Below are positions 1 through 11,338 of a stretch of 64,000 nt of DNA, piece by piece (position 1 is the stretch's first letter; each line of letters opens with the position of its first letter). Origin of the DNA: Scolanthus callimorphus (Eukaryota > Cnidaria > Anthozoa > Actiniaria > Edwardsiidae). The position numbers and the translations under genes are program-made. Under the pieces are notes generated by a model that saw only the letters and a program-made list of their open reading frames with translations, had not been told where the DNA came from and did no database searches. The DNA lies in contig CM066923.1 of assembly GCA_033964015.1 (NCBI GenBank), positions 25,618,168 through 25,682,167 on the forward strand. Reading direction: 5' to 3'.

Positions 1-841
1 CATAAAATTGCTTTGTTTTAAGGGGATGATCTTTCATTTCATTGAATATACTAATTAATTCGACGGAGATATGCTTTCCTTTTTTTATTGCATTGGCCGA
101 TTTTTTGTTGGCCGAATTAAAGCGCCTTAATCATCCACTTATACTTTGTCTCTACGCAAGGAATGTTGAGATGACTATTCGCCAATATTTACGGAGCCTG
201 AGGCGACTAATTTTTTAGTATAATTACTCAGTGACTTAAGATTTTCGACAAAAAAATCGGGGTTAGGGGTATTTTTTTAGTTCTCGTAATAAAGACCATT
301 CAGTGCGCGCGCGGAATCACGAGTAATTATAGCGGAGCTTCTTAGAGCGGAGCACCATAGGTATCGCAGGAAGAATACAATAGCTCAAAGTAGAACTCAG
401 GTATAACGATCGACTTCATTTTTCATGGTTCAGCGGTATTCCCATTTGGGTATCGCTGGCGCGTCCGTGTCTGCGCGCCCCCACACAGGTAAACCAAGAC
501 CCCAACACAGAAAAATATGTAACCGGGAGCTCCGCTTTTAGCCAGTGGCTAAATCTATATATTACTAAAAGCATGTATATAGGGTTGATTATTGTACTAA
601 GACGATGGTGATTACAAACACTACAAGCTAGCTTAGATGTTTGATTCAAGAAACGAGGCTTAGACTCAGATTGTGAAAAACGCAATAATTTTTTATCGTT
701 TTATGATAAATGAACCATGCGAATTTCCCTCTTTGGAAAAAGATTGAATCAGCTATTGTGTGTGGGTTGTATAACTATAAATTAAATATGTATTATGAAA
801 TACCTGTTTATCAATATTTGGTCCCCCCTGATCGTGGTAAC

Positions 842-910
842 TATATAAAAGGTGTACACAAGACTACATTTTCTCATTCGGTCGTGGTTGGTGAAGTGAC
901 CATAACTCAG
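842..910 (+). promoter_or_regulatory. TATA box and 5' UTR exon of the left (broken) gene copy
   Basis: TATATAAAAG at 842-851 is followed about 30 bases later by a short putative 5' UTR exon ending at 910 (CTCAG|GTAAGG donor). The next acceptor, TTCAG|GT, is at 1134/1135, two bases before the ATG. The same arrangement is conserved in the right copy, which supports a real Pol II core promoter with a first intron in the 5' UTR. The start site is inferred from spacing only. Confidence 0.6.
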
Positions 911-2324
911 GTAAGGCACTGTGTTTTTTCGCTCTCATAATTTGCTCTGGCTCTTGTTCTATGTTTCCTTTTTTTAATGAGCATTCTAACTCTCAAATGA
1001 AATCTCCAAATCAATATTTCAGAGGAAATATTACATTCTCATCGCGCGGAAAAAATTGGTGGTATTCTTGAACCAAATTCTAGAGTAGATTGCAACTTTT
1101 TTTGATGTCTTTTTAATCCTTGGATTGTATTCAGGTATGGAATCCTTCTCGTTCCTGACGGCCTTCATTTTTGCTGTTGCGTTTTTTTTCTGCGGCTCTT
1201 CTGCGGAGGATTCTGGGGGGAATGTTCCAAACACAACAGATGAACGCGGAGGTATTCAAACAATTGTTCAATTTATATCAATTCACCGATCCCGCATTCA
1301 TTGTTATACCCCTAGTTACTCGTTGCTACGTCGGACAAGCCAAATTTTATCTTTGGCATAGAGCGCGGAAAAGACACAGGGAGGTGCAGGGAGGTGTTAC
1401 AAGTTGCTGCATGCAATTTGGATTTTATATTTTTATCTTGAAAAGCTGAATAATTATTGAAAAATCTTCGATATTCAAGTTTGTTGTTCGGACATTTTGA
1501 ATTCCGTAGGGAAAACTTCCTATTGTTTGCTATGAGTGGGCGGAGCTATCGTCAAAATAGGGATCGGTCTATTCGCGACGCTTCAAATACAATGTCTGTT
1601 TGTTGTGCTTTTATTTCGTTCGTGGAACAGAAATATTGATGCCATTTTCTTAACGGAAATGTTTTTCTTAGAAACTATAGGACGAAAGGGGAACCAAGAT
1701 TACCTTCATTTTCAATTGTTCTCCTGTCCTCATGTACGACGAAGAGATTGGATATCAGGATTAGTAATGAAATTTTTCCCTTTCAACCTTTCTAATTCAT
1801 GAATATTCATAATGTGAAAGCAAAGAAACGATTTTTGGGATGGAGTGCGATATCACTCATTCTTCCGCAAGCTCTGCCAAGGGCAATAGTAAAATTCCTC
1901 TAAAGAAAACATTTTGATTTTACAACCGGGTAAACGGAAGCGGGAGTTGTTATTTATTTATCTTGTTTTAATCGTCCAGGGAATGTCATGGAGACAACAT
2001 GGTGGACAATTAAGATGGCGGAACTGTTAAAGAATGCCACAAACTCTGTTTCCAAAGCCAACAAGTCAGATGTCGCGAAGCGAGGTCCCTGTCCTTCGAG
2101 TGGCGTAGGATGGTGGCTTTGTCACACGACCATGCTCGCCCTTCCTAACTTTCCTGGCGGCAGCTATGCTCGATACATCTTGACCGAATTCCTGGCTTCT
2201 AACTCCCCGGCAAGTAATGAATATTGGGGAGGCGTTAAAACGAAGGTAGAAGAGTATATAGGGCAGGTAATCACAGAGGAGTTAGTTAGGCTCATCGATG
2301 GTAAACTGCAGGGGTACCGTGTAA

Positions 2325-5300
2325 CACGGCGGGCCTAAACGCGCGCCAAAGCGGGAAGTTGAATCGTGGCAGCTTTGGGGCTCGGACGTGAGGCCTTTTT
2401 GGTAGCCTGGTGACTAATTTGCGGATTCATCCGACAATCCACTTCGGCAGCTCGTTTCTCACTCGTTGTTTACCGAAGAAAAGATCGGAAGGCGGGAAGC
2501 CATGGCCGAAGGAAGCAGCTTTGTTCTGATACCAAACATGACGGGCTTCGGAAAACAGAAGGCAGATTTCTGCTCCACTGGAAAGTGGCAAAATTCGAAA
2601 AACACAGAACATAGTCGTCAGCAGCTATTTTGACCCTTGTTTTACTTTTTCCATGGAGTTATTAATCCTTTTGCATTAATGTTCAGTGCGTTCTTGAGTC
2701 TTCAAACCAAAACGCTATGTTTTTAGTTTTTTGAATTTCCGTTTTGATTTCGCGCGAGACCATTTCTAGTTCTTTAGAAATCTGTGTTTTGGACGAAAAT
2801 ATCGCTCAGAATCAGTTGGTCAGGTTCATTTGAAATGGGAAAATCTTACGGAGCTTAGAAGAATTTTGAAGGGCATGGCAGCGAGTGGAATACTTCCAGT
2901 TCAGCAAGATAATGCTGGTAGATGTGAAGCAATTAGGGCTTACTTCAGAAGGAAGAGTCTTGGCTAGAAGAGGTAAGAACTGAACAACAGAAATATCAAA
3001 ACATTTATCCTGATTCTTCTGCCATTTTCGCGGGCTTTTCACTGCAGAGCCATGTGTTTTTATTTTCGTGTGTCGGTTGTAAGCTTACATGTTTCTGTGG
3101 ATAAACTGCACTTCGCTATAACAGATTAGTTGAAGATATTTCGAGTTAATAATCCTCCTGGTAGTATGCAGTACTTAAATTAATTTCCTTTTCTCCAATT
3201 ACCACCTTTAAGCGATTGTAAAAATTGCTAGAAAAGTTAGCTCTCTTAATTCACATCCGAGCGGCTCAAACCGCGCGTTTCGTTTCGTCTGTGAACTTAA
3301 ACTAGCACTACAACTCCAAAATTGCATCTCCAAAATTGCTCAAACAATATTACAGCTCAAAGAAGTTGAAATCATAGTCCACTGCAGTTTGATAGATCTT
3401 TTTTCCCTCACAGAATTCAGAATGTATAGTAGTAGGTGTTTTTAAGCTAAACTCAAGTTAGAAGTCTGAACAGCATCCAGAAAAGCATTTTGCCAGAAAT
3501 GAAAATCAGTGTAAATCCAATTTCCCAATCATTCAGAAAGTAAACTAATAAACTTATGGTCTACACTTCCACATGAAGTTATGCTTTTGTTTATCTCAAA
3601 AGTAACTAAAAGGAGAAGCTTCCATTTAACTGAAAGGAATGATTTTCAGCACAAAAGAGGCCAATGTCTTACTTATGAGCTTACTGTGCAATTTTTTCCC
3701 CTGCATATTTTTTCTATGCTTATAAAATGCAGTGACACTTGTGTCTATCAAAATGTTTCTTTACTTACAGAATCCTGCACTGTATATTTGAATTGAAAAA
3801 AAAAACAATAAGTGACACAATGATGCTTTTGTTTATCCCACTTCCATTTCATTAACTGAAAGGGATGATCTTCAGTACAAAGGAGTCCAAAGTCTTCTAC
3901 TGTGTAATTTTCCCCCTGTATATTTTTTCTGTGCTTCAATTCAGTGACACTAGTGTCTATCAAAATGTTACTGAATCCTGCACTGTATATTTGAATTGTA
4001 AAAAAAAATAAGTGACACAAAAGTATAAAAGATTAAGAATTATCAGGCATTCAAATGGGACTGGATAAGAAAATAAGGCATGTCAGTCACTTTCAAATAA
4101 ATTAAGTATTAAGCATTGGATAGAAAATACAACATAAATCACACAAAAACTATATTACAGTTATGACTAATATATTTCATGTGTCAGGTTGATAAATATA
4201 ATTTTCATAGCATTCAGACAATTCTGTCAAACAAAATGTTACTGAATTAAAAATGTTTTGTCCTATGTTTTGCCCCCTGTTTCAAGCTGGCCATAATAGT
4301 TGACTGAAATAGCAGACCTACTCACTTGAGAGCAGTAAATGACACAAGATATTTTTTCTTCTTCAAGTATATGATTTAGCTAATATGGATTCTTCACAAG
4401 CTTTCTACTACTGAAGGTCTGCTGTCTCAGTTTTGGAAACTGCACTGCAGATAACAAGGAATTAAGTGACTGATGTAAAAATCTTGATGTTACCTTACAA
4501 GATCTAGTAACCACCACCTTTTTAAATGGTAACATGCTTCTACTGAGTTAATTCAAAATTGAATGGCAAAACTGCAATTTGTAAACTTCTCCTGGAACTA
4601 GTTTTACAGATAGAGGACCATTGTATTAATGCTTTGGGAATTCCATGAAAGTCAGCAAGTGCCAGTTAAATAAATTAGTACCCTGATAACAGTGATAAGT
4701 GCAGAAGAGCACTGAAATGACAATCAACTGTCCCATAAGTGGGTTGAAAAGTTTTTATTAAAGCCTGAAGCAATCCATTTTACCAATGTTGACATTCTTT
4801 GCTTTTCATCATTTCTATATAATATTCTCATACAAGTATATCACAATTTCTAAGAAGTGCAAAAAGCTGGTAGTCATCAGAGTTTGATCAGCTACTTTGG
4901 AAACATTTTACTGCTGGCTCATTTCCATCTGCTAACAGTCAAGGCAAAAATGAGGTATTTGTTGTCAATAGATGTATTTGTTTAAAACAGAGAATAAAAT
5001 AAAATAATTTCATTTTTCTAGCTTATTTTATTAGGAGTCAATATAAGCAAACAGAATTTATGTCAAAATCAAACAAACCAACTTGCTTATAATACTGTTC
5101 TGTCAGATATCCCCCTCAAAAAAAGGCAGAGATGTTTTCCATGACAGATATAGTTGCCACAGTGAGGGTGAAATATGTAAACTGGATGGTACTGAAGTTA
5201 TCCCAAGCTTCACTCATGTCACGCCAAGAAACTGTGAGCATGCACGTAAGCAAGTGAGGTTTAGAAAGTATGCAAGTTGAGACATTCATTCATTCTTGAG

Positions 5301-6181
5301 CTTTGAGGTGTTATAGTCCATTTTTTAATTACTCCTTGATTTATTTATACTGTAGTTTTTATTATCATTTTACCTTAAATGTTATTGGCCTATCTTCTAG
5401 TATGAATGAAAGCTTTTATAGAAGGTCTAAGCTCTAAGATGTAGCCTCTCACAGGTTCTGAAATCTAGGCATTATAACACTACTAGCAACAATTTTCCTC
5501 TGGTAATCCTGATATTATTTTTCTCTCATTGGAGACTGACATGCTTTAGATGTGCCAGACTGACAAGTTTCCGTAACGCAGAATGCATACAAATATCCAT
5601 GTGTCCATGACCATGTCCCTAGTCAAATATCAAGGCCCCATTCAACAGTGCAGTTCTTCGTGGTGTTAGTTTTTTAAATCGATTTTTGACAAACTCTTGT
5701 ATCTTAGTTACACTCCATGACCGAGCAGCATACTCAAATCTTGAAATGTCAATCGCTATCTTCTGCTGAAACATCAGGCAGTTCTTGTAAGCCATAATCA
5801 TCGCTTGTGACGAAAAGTACGTTTTGAAATTTGCAAGGAATCGGAAGAAATTTACAGAGGAAGACTATAAATAGGAGATCGACGTGGTGGCGAACTTTTA
5901 CACGAGTCCAACTCATTTTGTTGAAATTCAAGAGAATCTGTACAGTAAATGTTTTGTTTCTCGACAACAACATCCCCTGAAGCTTTTTCTTGCAAAAGTC
6001 CTCATCTTGGGCAGGGTATGACGGTTAAACTCATTATAAATATTGAGAAAACATCCTTCCTTTGCACTGCTCCGTGTTCGAACGCGCCGCCATCTTGCTA
6101 CTATCACAGAAATATGCAACCGCTGACCGCGACTCAAGTCTTTGCAACTTACCGCTTTGGCGCGCATTTAGGCCCGCTGTG
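2325..6181. mobile_element. PIF/Harbinger-like non-autonomous DNA transposon
   Basis: The element is bounded by about 38-base terminal inverted repeats at 2325-2362 and 6144-6181 (outer ends CACGGCGGGCCTAAA and CACAGCGGGCCTAAA, then GCGCGCCAAAGCGG), with a few mismatches. The host triplet TAA occurs at 2322-2324 and again at 6182-6184. The uninterrupted paralogue at about 13007-13020 has a single TAA at this point, so it is a natural empty site. A 3-base TWA-type duplication is typical of PIF/Harbinger. CACTA-type elements also make 3-base duplications but start CACTA/G, so Harbinger is preferred. The AT-rich interior has no recognisable transposase. Confidence 0.8.
3575..4020. repeat. Two tandem ~220 bp units inside the transposon
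   Basis: Two adjacent units (about 3575-3800 and 3820-4020) share 'atgcttttgtttatc', 'cactgtatatttgaattg' and 'aataagtgacac', with internal differences. No coding potential was recognised. The rest of the interior (2400-3500 and 4020-6100) is AT-rich sequence in which I see no gene. Confidence 0.7.
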
Positions 6182-7240
6182 TAAGTTACCAACACTGTAA
6201 GAGCGGCACAACTGGTGTGGCTAGAACCTATTGTTTGCATGGTCTGTTTAACGATATACTGATCGGAGAGGAGTCTTTCAAGGGTGATACACAACAAAAG
6301 CAATTCGCTCTCATAAAGTACTTTGATAGCTACGTTATGTTGTTTAATTCACTGGTTAAGGAACTGAAAGACTCTCTTAAGGAATCTCCGCCATCAGATG
6401 GTACCATAAACGTTGACGCGACTGTGAGACAAAGGCATTGCAGTTTTTACAACTACATGTGTGAGGCTAGGCACAAAGCAAAACTTGAGGGATGTAAGCA
6501 CATTTATGGCATCGTTAAAACACATCGTCTTTTTCGCGGTAAGGTAGATGTTGGATTTAGGATTCCTCCAGATAAATGTTTTGAACTACGTTATAGGAGA
6601 CGGAAGAGGGACGAGAACTCTGACGATGAAGATAATAAGGACGGGGGAGGAAATGAAGTTGCCGAGAAGAGAGGCAAATGTCGAACTTTTTATTTTATAT
6701 TTACGATGCAAAGAAACACAAGACCCTTAGTAGCGAGGGGAATATAGAGACTTGTCACGCGTACACTTATGTTATCCGCAAATTGTGCACAGAAGCCATG
6801 AAAAACGCGTTGATGAAAGAGGGAGATGAGAATCATTTTGTAAAATGCGCTAAGGATTTTGAAAGAGATTTTGAACAAGGAATGGAGTCCCGTGTTGCTG
6901 GTCTTAAAAGGCTTGCGGGATCTAGTTGCAGGCGAAATCGGTTCTGCACGGAATATGGACTGTAAAACACGAAGTGATTAATATATACACCTTGATCTGC
7001 ACTCAATAAAATACGCGCTCCCATTGATCGTACACTCACCAAAGTTTTAGGTTTCCTTCGATCACTTCTCCCTCGGAGAAGAGATTGTGTTTTCCCTCGA
7101 TTTTTAGATCGACCTCGTCTCGGGATATTGGGTATTAACAAATCTCTTTCTCTCTGGAGTGGTTATGAAGTGTAGGTAATAATATCACCGCTTAGTATTC
7201 AGACGTTCTTAACAGGATAGATGTAACAAGTGGTTATGAA

Positions 7241-7246
7241 AATAAA
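7241..7246 (+). terminator. Poly(A) signal of the left gene copy
   Basis: AATAAA in 'gaaaataaaataaaagc' lies about 280 bases after the stop and aligns with the signal at 14317-14322 of the right copy. Confidence 0.5.
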
Positions 7247-7592
7247 ATAAAAGCAACTTATTCTTATGTGTAGGATTTTTGAGGAGGGAGGAAAAATTGG
7301 CTCTCAATTATGGGTTGTAACAGGAAAAAAAATTCAACCGTCCCTTTTTGTTTGATCGTACCTTACTTTACGATAGGAGACGTCTGAATTTTCTTTCCAT
7401 TAAAGCAGGTGGGAAATTTGTATAGAGCATGCGCTCGTGAAAGTGAGGCCAGGCTTGTAAGCTTAGTAATATATATATTACTTTCAATGGCGGACAAAAG
7501 TGTTGAGACACTTGCACCCATTACTCTTCAATTCTTCTAAAACCCGAAATGGTTTAGTCCCCCTCCCCTTTCCCCGCCCATTCAATGTTGCT

Positions 7593-7962
7593 GATTGGCT
7601 GAAATCGAGGGAGTTTTTTGTGGAATTACATGGTTGCAAAAGTAGAATTCAATGAAAACACAGGACACCCCTGAAATTAAATTTCAACACGACAAATTTA
7701 CAATTTGTCAAGCGAGAAAGTGAGAACAATTACTTTCTAAAATTTTAAACTCTGTCAAACACTGTATGAAATGTCTTTTCTTCAAGGAAGACGCTTCGCT
7801 AGCAAGACTTTTGAGTTGCATTTTCCTGAAGTTGAAACAGTTTTGCAATGGCATCATTGGCGCGCGTAAAGCCTTTTCTGTAAAATACTAAATCAATAAA
7901 ACCCCATTACCCGACTCAGAAATTCCACACTAAATCTCACTTGAAAAACCGATATCGCCCTC
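7593..7962. repeat. Dispersed repeat, copy 1 (partner at 9684-10130)
   Basis: About 370 bp shared with 9684-10130. It begins 'gattggctgaaatcgaggga', includes 'ttaaatttcaacacgacaaa', and ends with 'attacccgactca' and 'ctaaatctcactt'. It is non-coding and probably a non-autonomous DNA element. Boundaries are approximate. Confidence 0.6.
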
Positions 7963-8387
7963 GTCGCTGCGCGACTCACATAAAAGCTCACATAAAAGAA
8001 CAGGTGTTATGGGGATTCAGGCTGATTTTGTTCTTATACATTGGGTGTTTTCTGCAAAATCAGCCTGAAAATGTTCTTAAGGTGTTCTTAAAATGTGTCT
8101 CTTAATATTAGATAATAGCTTACTGAATACACTACCGACAGCAAAATAAAGAATGTGATTGGCAGAAGGTGACAGTAATTTAGTAGTCTAAAACAATCCT
8201 GGAATTCCCCATGCAGTACATGCTTGAGACTCTGTGTGCAATAGTCTAGCACATTATATTGATCTGGATGTACCACACTAGATTACTGTCCTCGAATCTT
8301 TTTATACAGAACAATTTCATTTTTCAGGCTGTATGTGTTCTTATGTATAAGTATCTTTTTGACCAAATTACAGCCAGAGTGTTAAGG

Positions 8388-8571
8388 AATGGTCCATGCT
8401 TAGCGTGCGTATATCCAGTTCTGGAAGCACGCGGATAGTTGAGAGAGCACGAAGGTAGCGTAAGAGTCGCACGAGGCGTTAGCCGAGTGCGACTCTAGCT
8501 AGCTGAGTGCTCTCTCAACTATCCAAGTGCTTCCAGAACTGGATATACGCACTGCTAAGTATGGACCATTG
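8388..8571. mobile_element. Palindromic MITE-like foldback element
   Basis: The two ends are inverted copies: 'aatggtccat...' at 8388 and '...atggaccatt' ending near 8571, with long arms containing 'atatccagttctggaagcac' and 'gatagttgagagagcac'. A nested inverted pair (gagtcgcac/gtgcgactc) sits at the centre. There is no ORF and no clear target duplication. Confidence 0.75.
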
Positions 8572-9590
8572 CTTTTATAACATAGACAAAGTTGGAAACA
8601 AAACGCACTCAAACAACAATCCCCCATAACTTGCAAGAAAAATTTAAGCTTTAAATCATGCTCAAACGGGAATAAAATGCGGTTAGAATTATAGAACTGG
8701 ATATACACACGTACTGACAAATCTCTTCTCTCTTTTTAGCCGTTTTAGTTACACTGTAAGTGGACTTTTCAAAAGCTAGTGGAAAATAATACATCGCTTT
8801 GTGAGGTGGAAAATAATAAGCTTACATCGCTTTGTGTTTCAACAACATCGTTGCATTCAGCACTGAAATTTTACAAGGAAACCCTTTTCAAATTAAATGA
8901 CAAAATCAAACTTGACTATTTCGTAGAAAATATAACGAAAACATAGTCTTTTCTGATTCTCATATTTTATTAGGCAATCATGGCATTGCAAGAGAAAATA
9001 ATACTAAGAAAATCGAAAGCAGCGAAGGAAACCTTACTCGCCAAAAGAGAAATTGCAAACTACTAAATTTGAAGTAGCTGATTTCAGGGTTCAAAAACAT
9101 TAATCCCAAACAAAATTAATTTGGATCAATTGATTTACTTACCTGCTAACTTGTTCCTTTCACGAATTTTTCACATGACAGTTTTGTGGCCGCTGAAGTA
9201 GAAATTCTTCCGGACTTGAATAAAAACAGCACTCAAAACAGAGCCCTCAAAACTCGCACGAAAAGGAGCATATTTTGCAAAAATAAACCTATCTATCAGT
9301 CATCGGATTTCCGAAACTACATAAATCCATCTGAAACAGGTTCCTTTTCACTTGCTTTTAATTTCCAGAGCTTGTTTTAGATCCAGGGTGTTGTTTTTGA
9401 CAGCTTTTGTGACATTGGCGAGCTCAATCTTGCCTCCCGTTTCGCTTGATTCCGAGTGTGACGTACTTTCTATGGGAAATCTCTATGGTATATCCATTTC
9501 TTTCACATAGGAAATCAGCCAATCAGAGCGCGCGTTATATCGTGTCTATGTTATAATTCTTAATCCACTTGTTCTTTTATGCGGGTTTTT
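8572..9590. other. Intergenic stretch with nothing recognised
   Basis: AT-rich sequence. Only short ORFs (such as 9186-9380 plus) without recognisable domains or matching splice sites. Confidence 0.5.
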
Positions 9591-9599
9591 ACTGTATCG

Positions 9600-10180
9600 A
9601 TTTTTCGCGTGAGATTAGTGTGAAATTCCCTCGTTGTGTAATGGATTTACCTATAGAATCCCATTGCTTTCTATCTTGCGTGCCGATTGGCTGAAATCGA
9701 GGGAGGTTTTTTGTGGAATTACATGGCTGCAAAAGTAGGGAATTCAATGAAAACACAGGTCTCACCTACGAAATTAAATTTCAACACGACAAATTTACGA
9801 TATCAAGCGAGAAAGCGAGAGCAATTACTTTCTGAAGTTTTAAACCTTGTCAAACACTTATGAAAAGTCTTATCGTCAACGAACACACTTCGCTCACCTC
9901 ACCTATCCTCTTCGCGCATAAGGCCTTACACACTTGGCTACCAATATTAGATTTGCATTATCCTGAACTTGGTAGATGAAATAAACAGTTTTGGCAATGG
10001 CTTCCTTGGCTCGCATAAAGTCGTTTTTATAAATTATTAAATCAATTAAATCTCCGGCATGGGATTCAAAGAAAATCCATTACCCGACTCAGGAATTCCA
10101 CTAAATCTCACTTGAAAATGCGATATCGCGGTCGCTCGCGTTACTAGTGTGGAATGCCCTCGTCGGGTAATGGATTTACC
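9600..10180. mobile_element. Non-autonomous repeat element, copy 2 of the 7593 family
   Basis: It contains the copy of the 7593-7962 repeat (9684-10130), flanked by inverted terminal-like sequences: 'gtgtgaaattccctcgttgtgtaatgg' character near 9620-9650 and 'ccattacccgactca' near 10078. The core near 10140-10190 ('tcgtcgggtaatgg') forms a local palindrome with 10078. Ends are approximate and the class was not determined. Confidence 0.5.
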
Positions 10181-10620
10181 TATAAGTGCCATCACTTGAA
10201 AAGCAAGAATAGGAGGGGGCTAGTTTGGTCGAGCCTTGGTTTGTATTTTGGCGCTTAACGCGTCAAAATACCCTAAACGAGTTATTATACTGATGATTTT
10301 TAAAACAAAAACAAACAAAAACCCCGAAGATGCTTACTGGCTTGAGTGAAGTGGCATTGTAAGAGGGGACAAATTCATTTGGTTCTGGGAAGTTGAGAAA
10401 ACAGACTATGTTTCTGGTAATTGTTGTTGCATAGCGTCTTGGATGTCTAATTAGTTTTCAGGAATTTCACACCAGTAAGTTTAAGTTCAACGAGCTGGTT
10501 AGTCTAATTGCTGCTCCATTGAATATTTCAATCGTGTTAACATGATCACATATGCAACGGGTGGTAAATTAGTTTTAATGGTTCAGGGGGGCGTTTCATT
10601 AAACACGTCCGAATAATAAA

Positions 10621-10690
10621 GAAACAAAAAAGAACAAGAAAACAAAAAAGAACAAGAAAACAAAAAAGAACAAGAAAACAAAAAAGAACA
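10621..10690. repeat. 18-bp minisatellite, about 4 units
   Basis: Near-perfect tandem units of 'aaaacaaaaaagaacaag'. Its minus-strand reading (SCSFLF repeats) is low complexity, not a gene. Confidence 0.9.
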
Positions 10691-11042
10691 ACATGAGATC
10701 ATGGTTCCTCCTTTTTTTTGCTTCCAAAAAAAAATGTCATTTCTTTGCACAGTAAGAACTGCTTGAAAATAAATCCGAGTGATTTCATTATGTACACTAT
10801 TAGTTAACAAATAATTATAGTGAAATTATATAAAAACATTGCTTTATTGTAGGGGGATGATCTTTTATATCATTGAATATACTAATTAATGTATTCAATA
10901 TACAATTATGACAAACGAAGCATGCGGTTTTTCCTCTTTGTAAAAAATATCGAATTATAGTTTTTGTGTGTGGGTTTTATAACTATAAATATATGATGAA
11001 TTACCTGTTTATCAATATTTGGTCCCCCCTGTTCGTGGTCAC

Positions 11043-11107
11043 TATAAAAAGTCTACACAGAACTACATTTTCTCATTCTTGGTCGGAGTAATTTGATCAT
11101 CAACTAG
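11043..11107 (+). promoter_or_regulatory. TATA box and 5' UTR exon of the intact gene copy
   Basis: TATAAAAAG at 11043-11051, then a short putative 5' UTR exon ending at 11107 (AACTAG|GTAAGG). Its acceptor is AATCAG|GT at 11336/11337, just before the ATG at 11339. The placement is identical in the left copy. Confidence 0.65.
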
Positions 11108-11338
11108 GTAAGGCCACTGTGTTTTGTTGTTCTTTTGTGATCTAATTTCATTTTTTAATGACCATTTAACTGACAAATATCAGTATTTGAGTAAGACGGG
11201 ATGATTCAATTTCCCCTTATTTTATTCTTATCGCGCGGAAAGTTTGGTGGTATATCCTTGAACCAAATTCTCGAGTAGATTGCAAATATTTTGGAATGCA
11301 TCGATGATATACTGTTTTTTTATTGGATATAATCAGGT

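Larger units (their letters stand above)
1137..6965 (+). pseudogene. Secreted-protein gene, left copy, broken by transposon insertion and frameshift
   Basis: This is a paralogue of the intact gene at 11339-13789. Exon 1 (1137-1251) encodes a signal peptide (hydrophobic core FLTAFIFAVAFFF, then SSA before an acidic start). Exon 2 starts at 1980 and runs to 2324, where a transposon (2325-6181) interrupts it. Coding resumes at 6185 after the 3-base target duplication. A further one-base deletion relative to the right copy, in a T-rich run near 6690, shifts the frame before the C-terminal part (6678-6965). The remaining sequence is still very close to the right copy, so inactivation looks recent. 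It could yield only a truncated secreted N-terminal fragment. Poly(A) signals follow at about 7241. Confidence 0.85.
1..7400. repeat. Left copy of a segmental duplication carrying a secreted-protein gene
   Basis: This stretch aligns by eye with 10833-14480. Matching landmarks are the block at 1-60 (copy at about 10833-10890), the TATA/5' UTR exon at 842-910 (copy 11043-11107), the signal-peptide exon at 1137-1251 (copy 11339-11450), the large exon, and the 3' flank up to a shared 'gatcgtacctta' at about 7350 and 14440. The left copy is longer because a 3.86 kb transposon sits inside its second exon. The duplication may start upstream of the window. Confidence 0.85.

Noticed and set aside
2325..6181. 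Large intron rather than transposon in the left gene copy
   Set aside because: Ends are inverted repeats with a TAA duplication rather than GT-AG borders, and the paralogue has continuous coding sequence.
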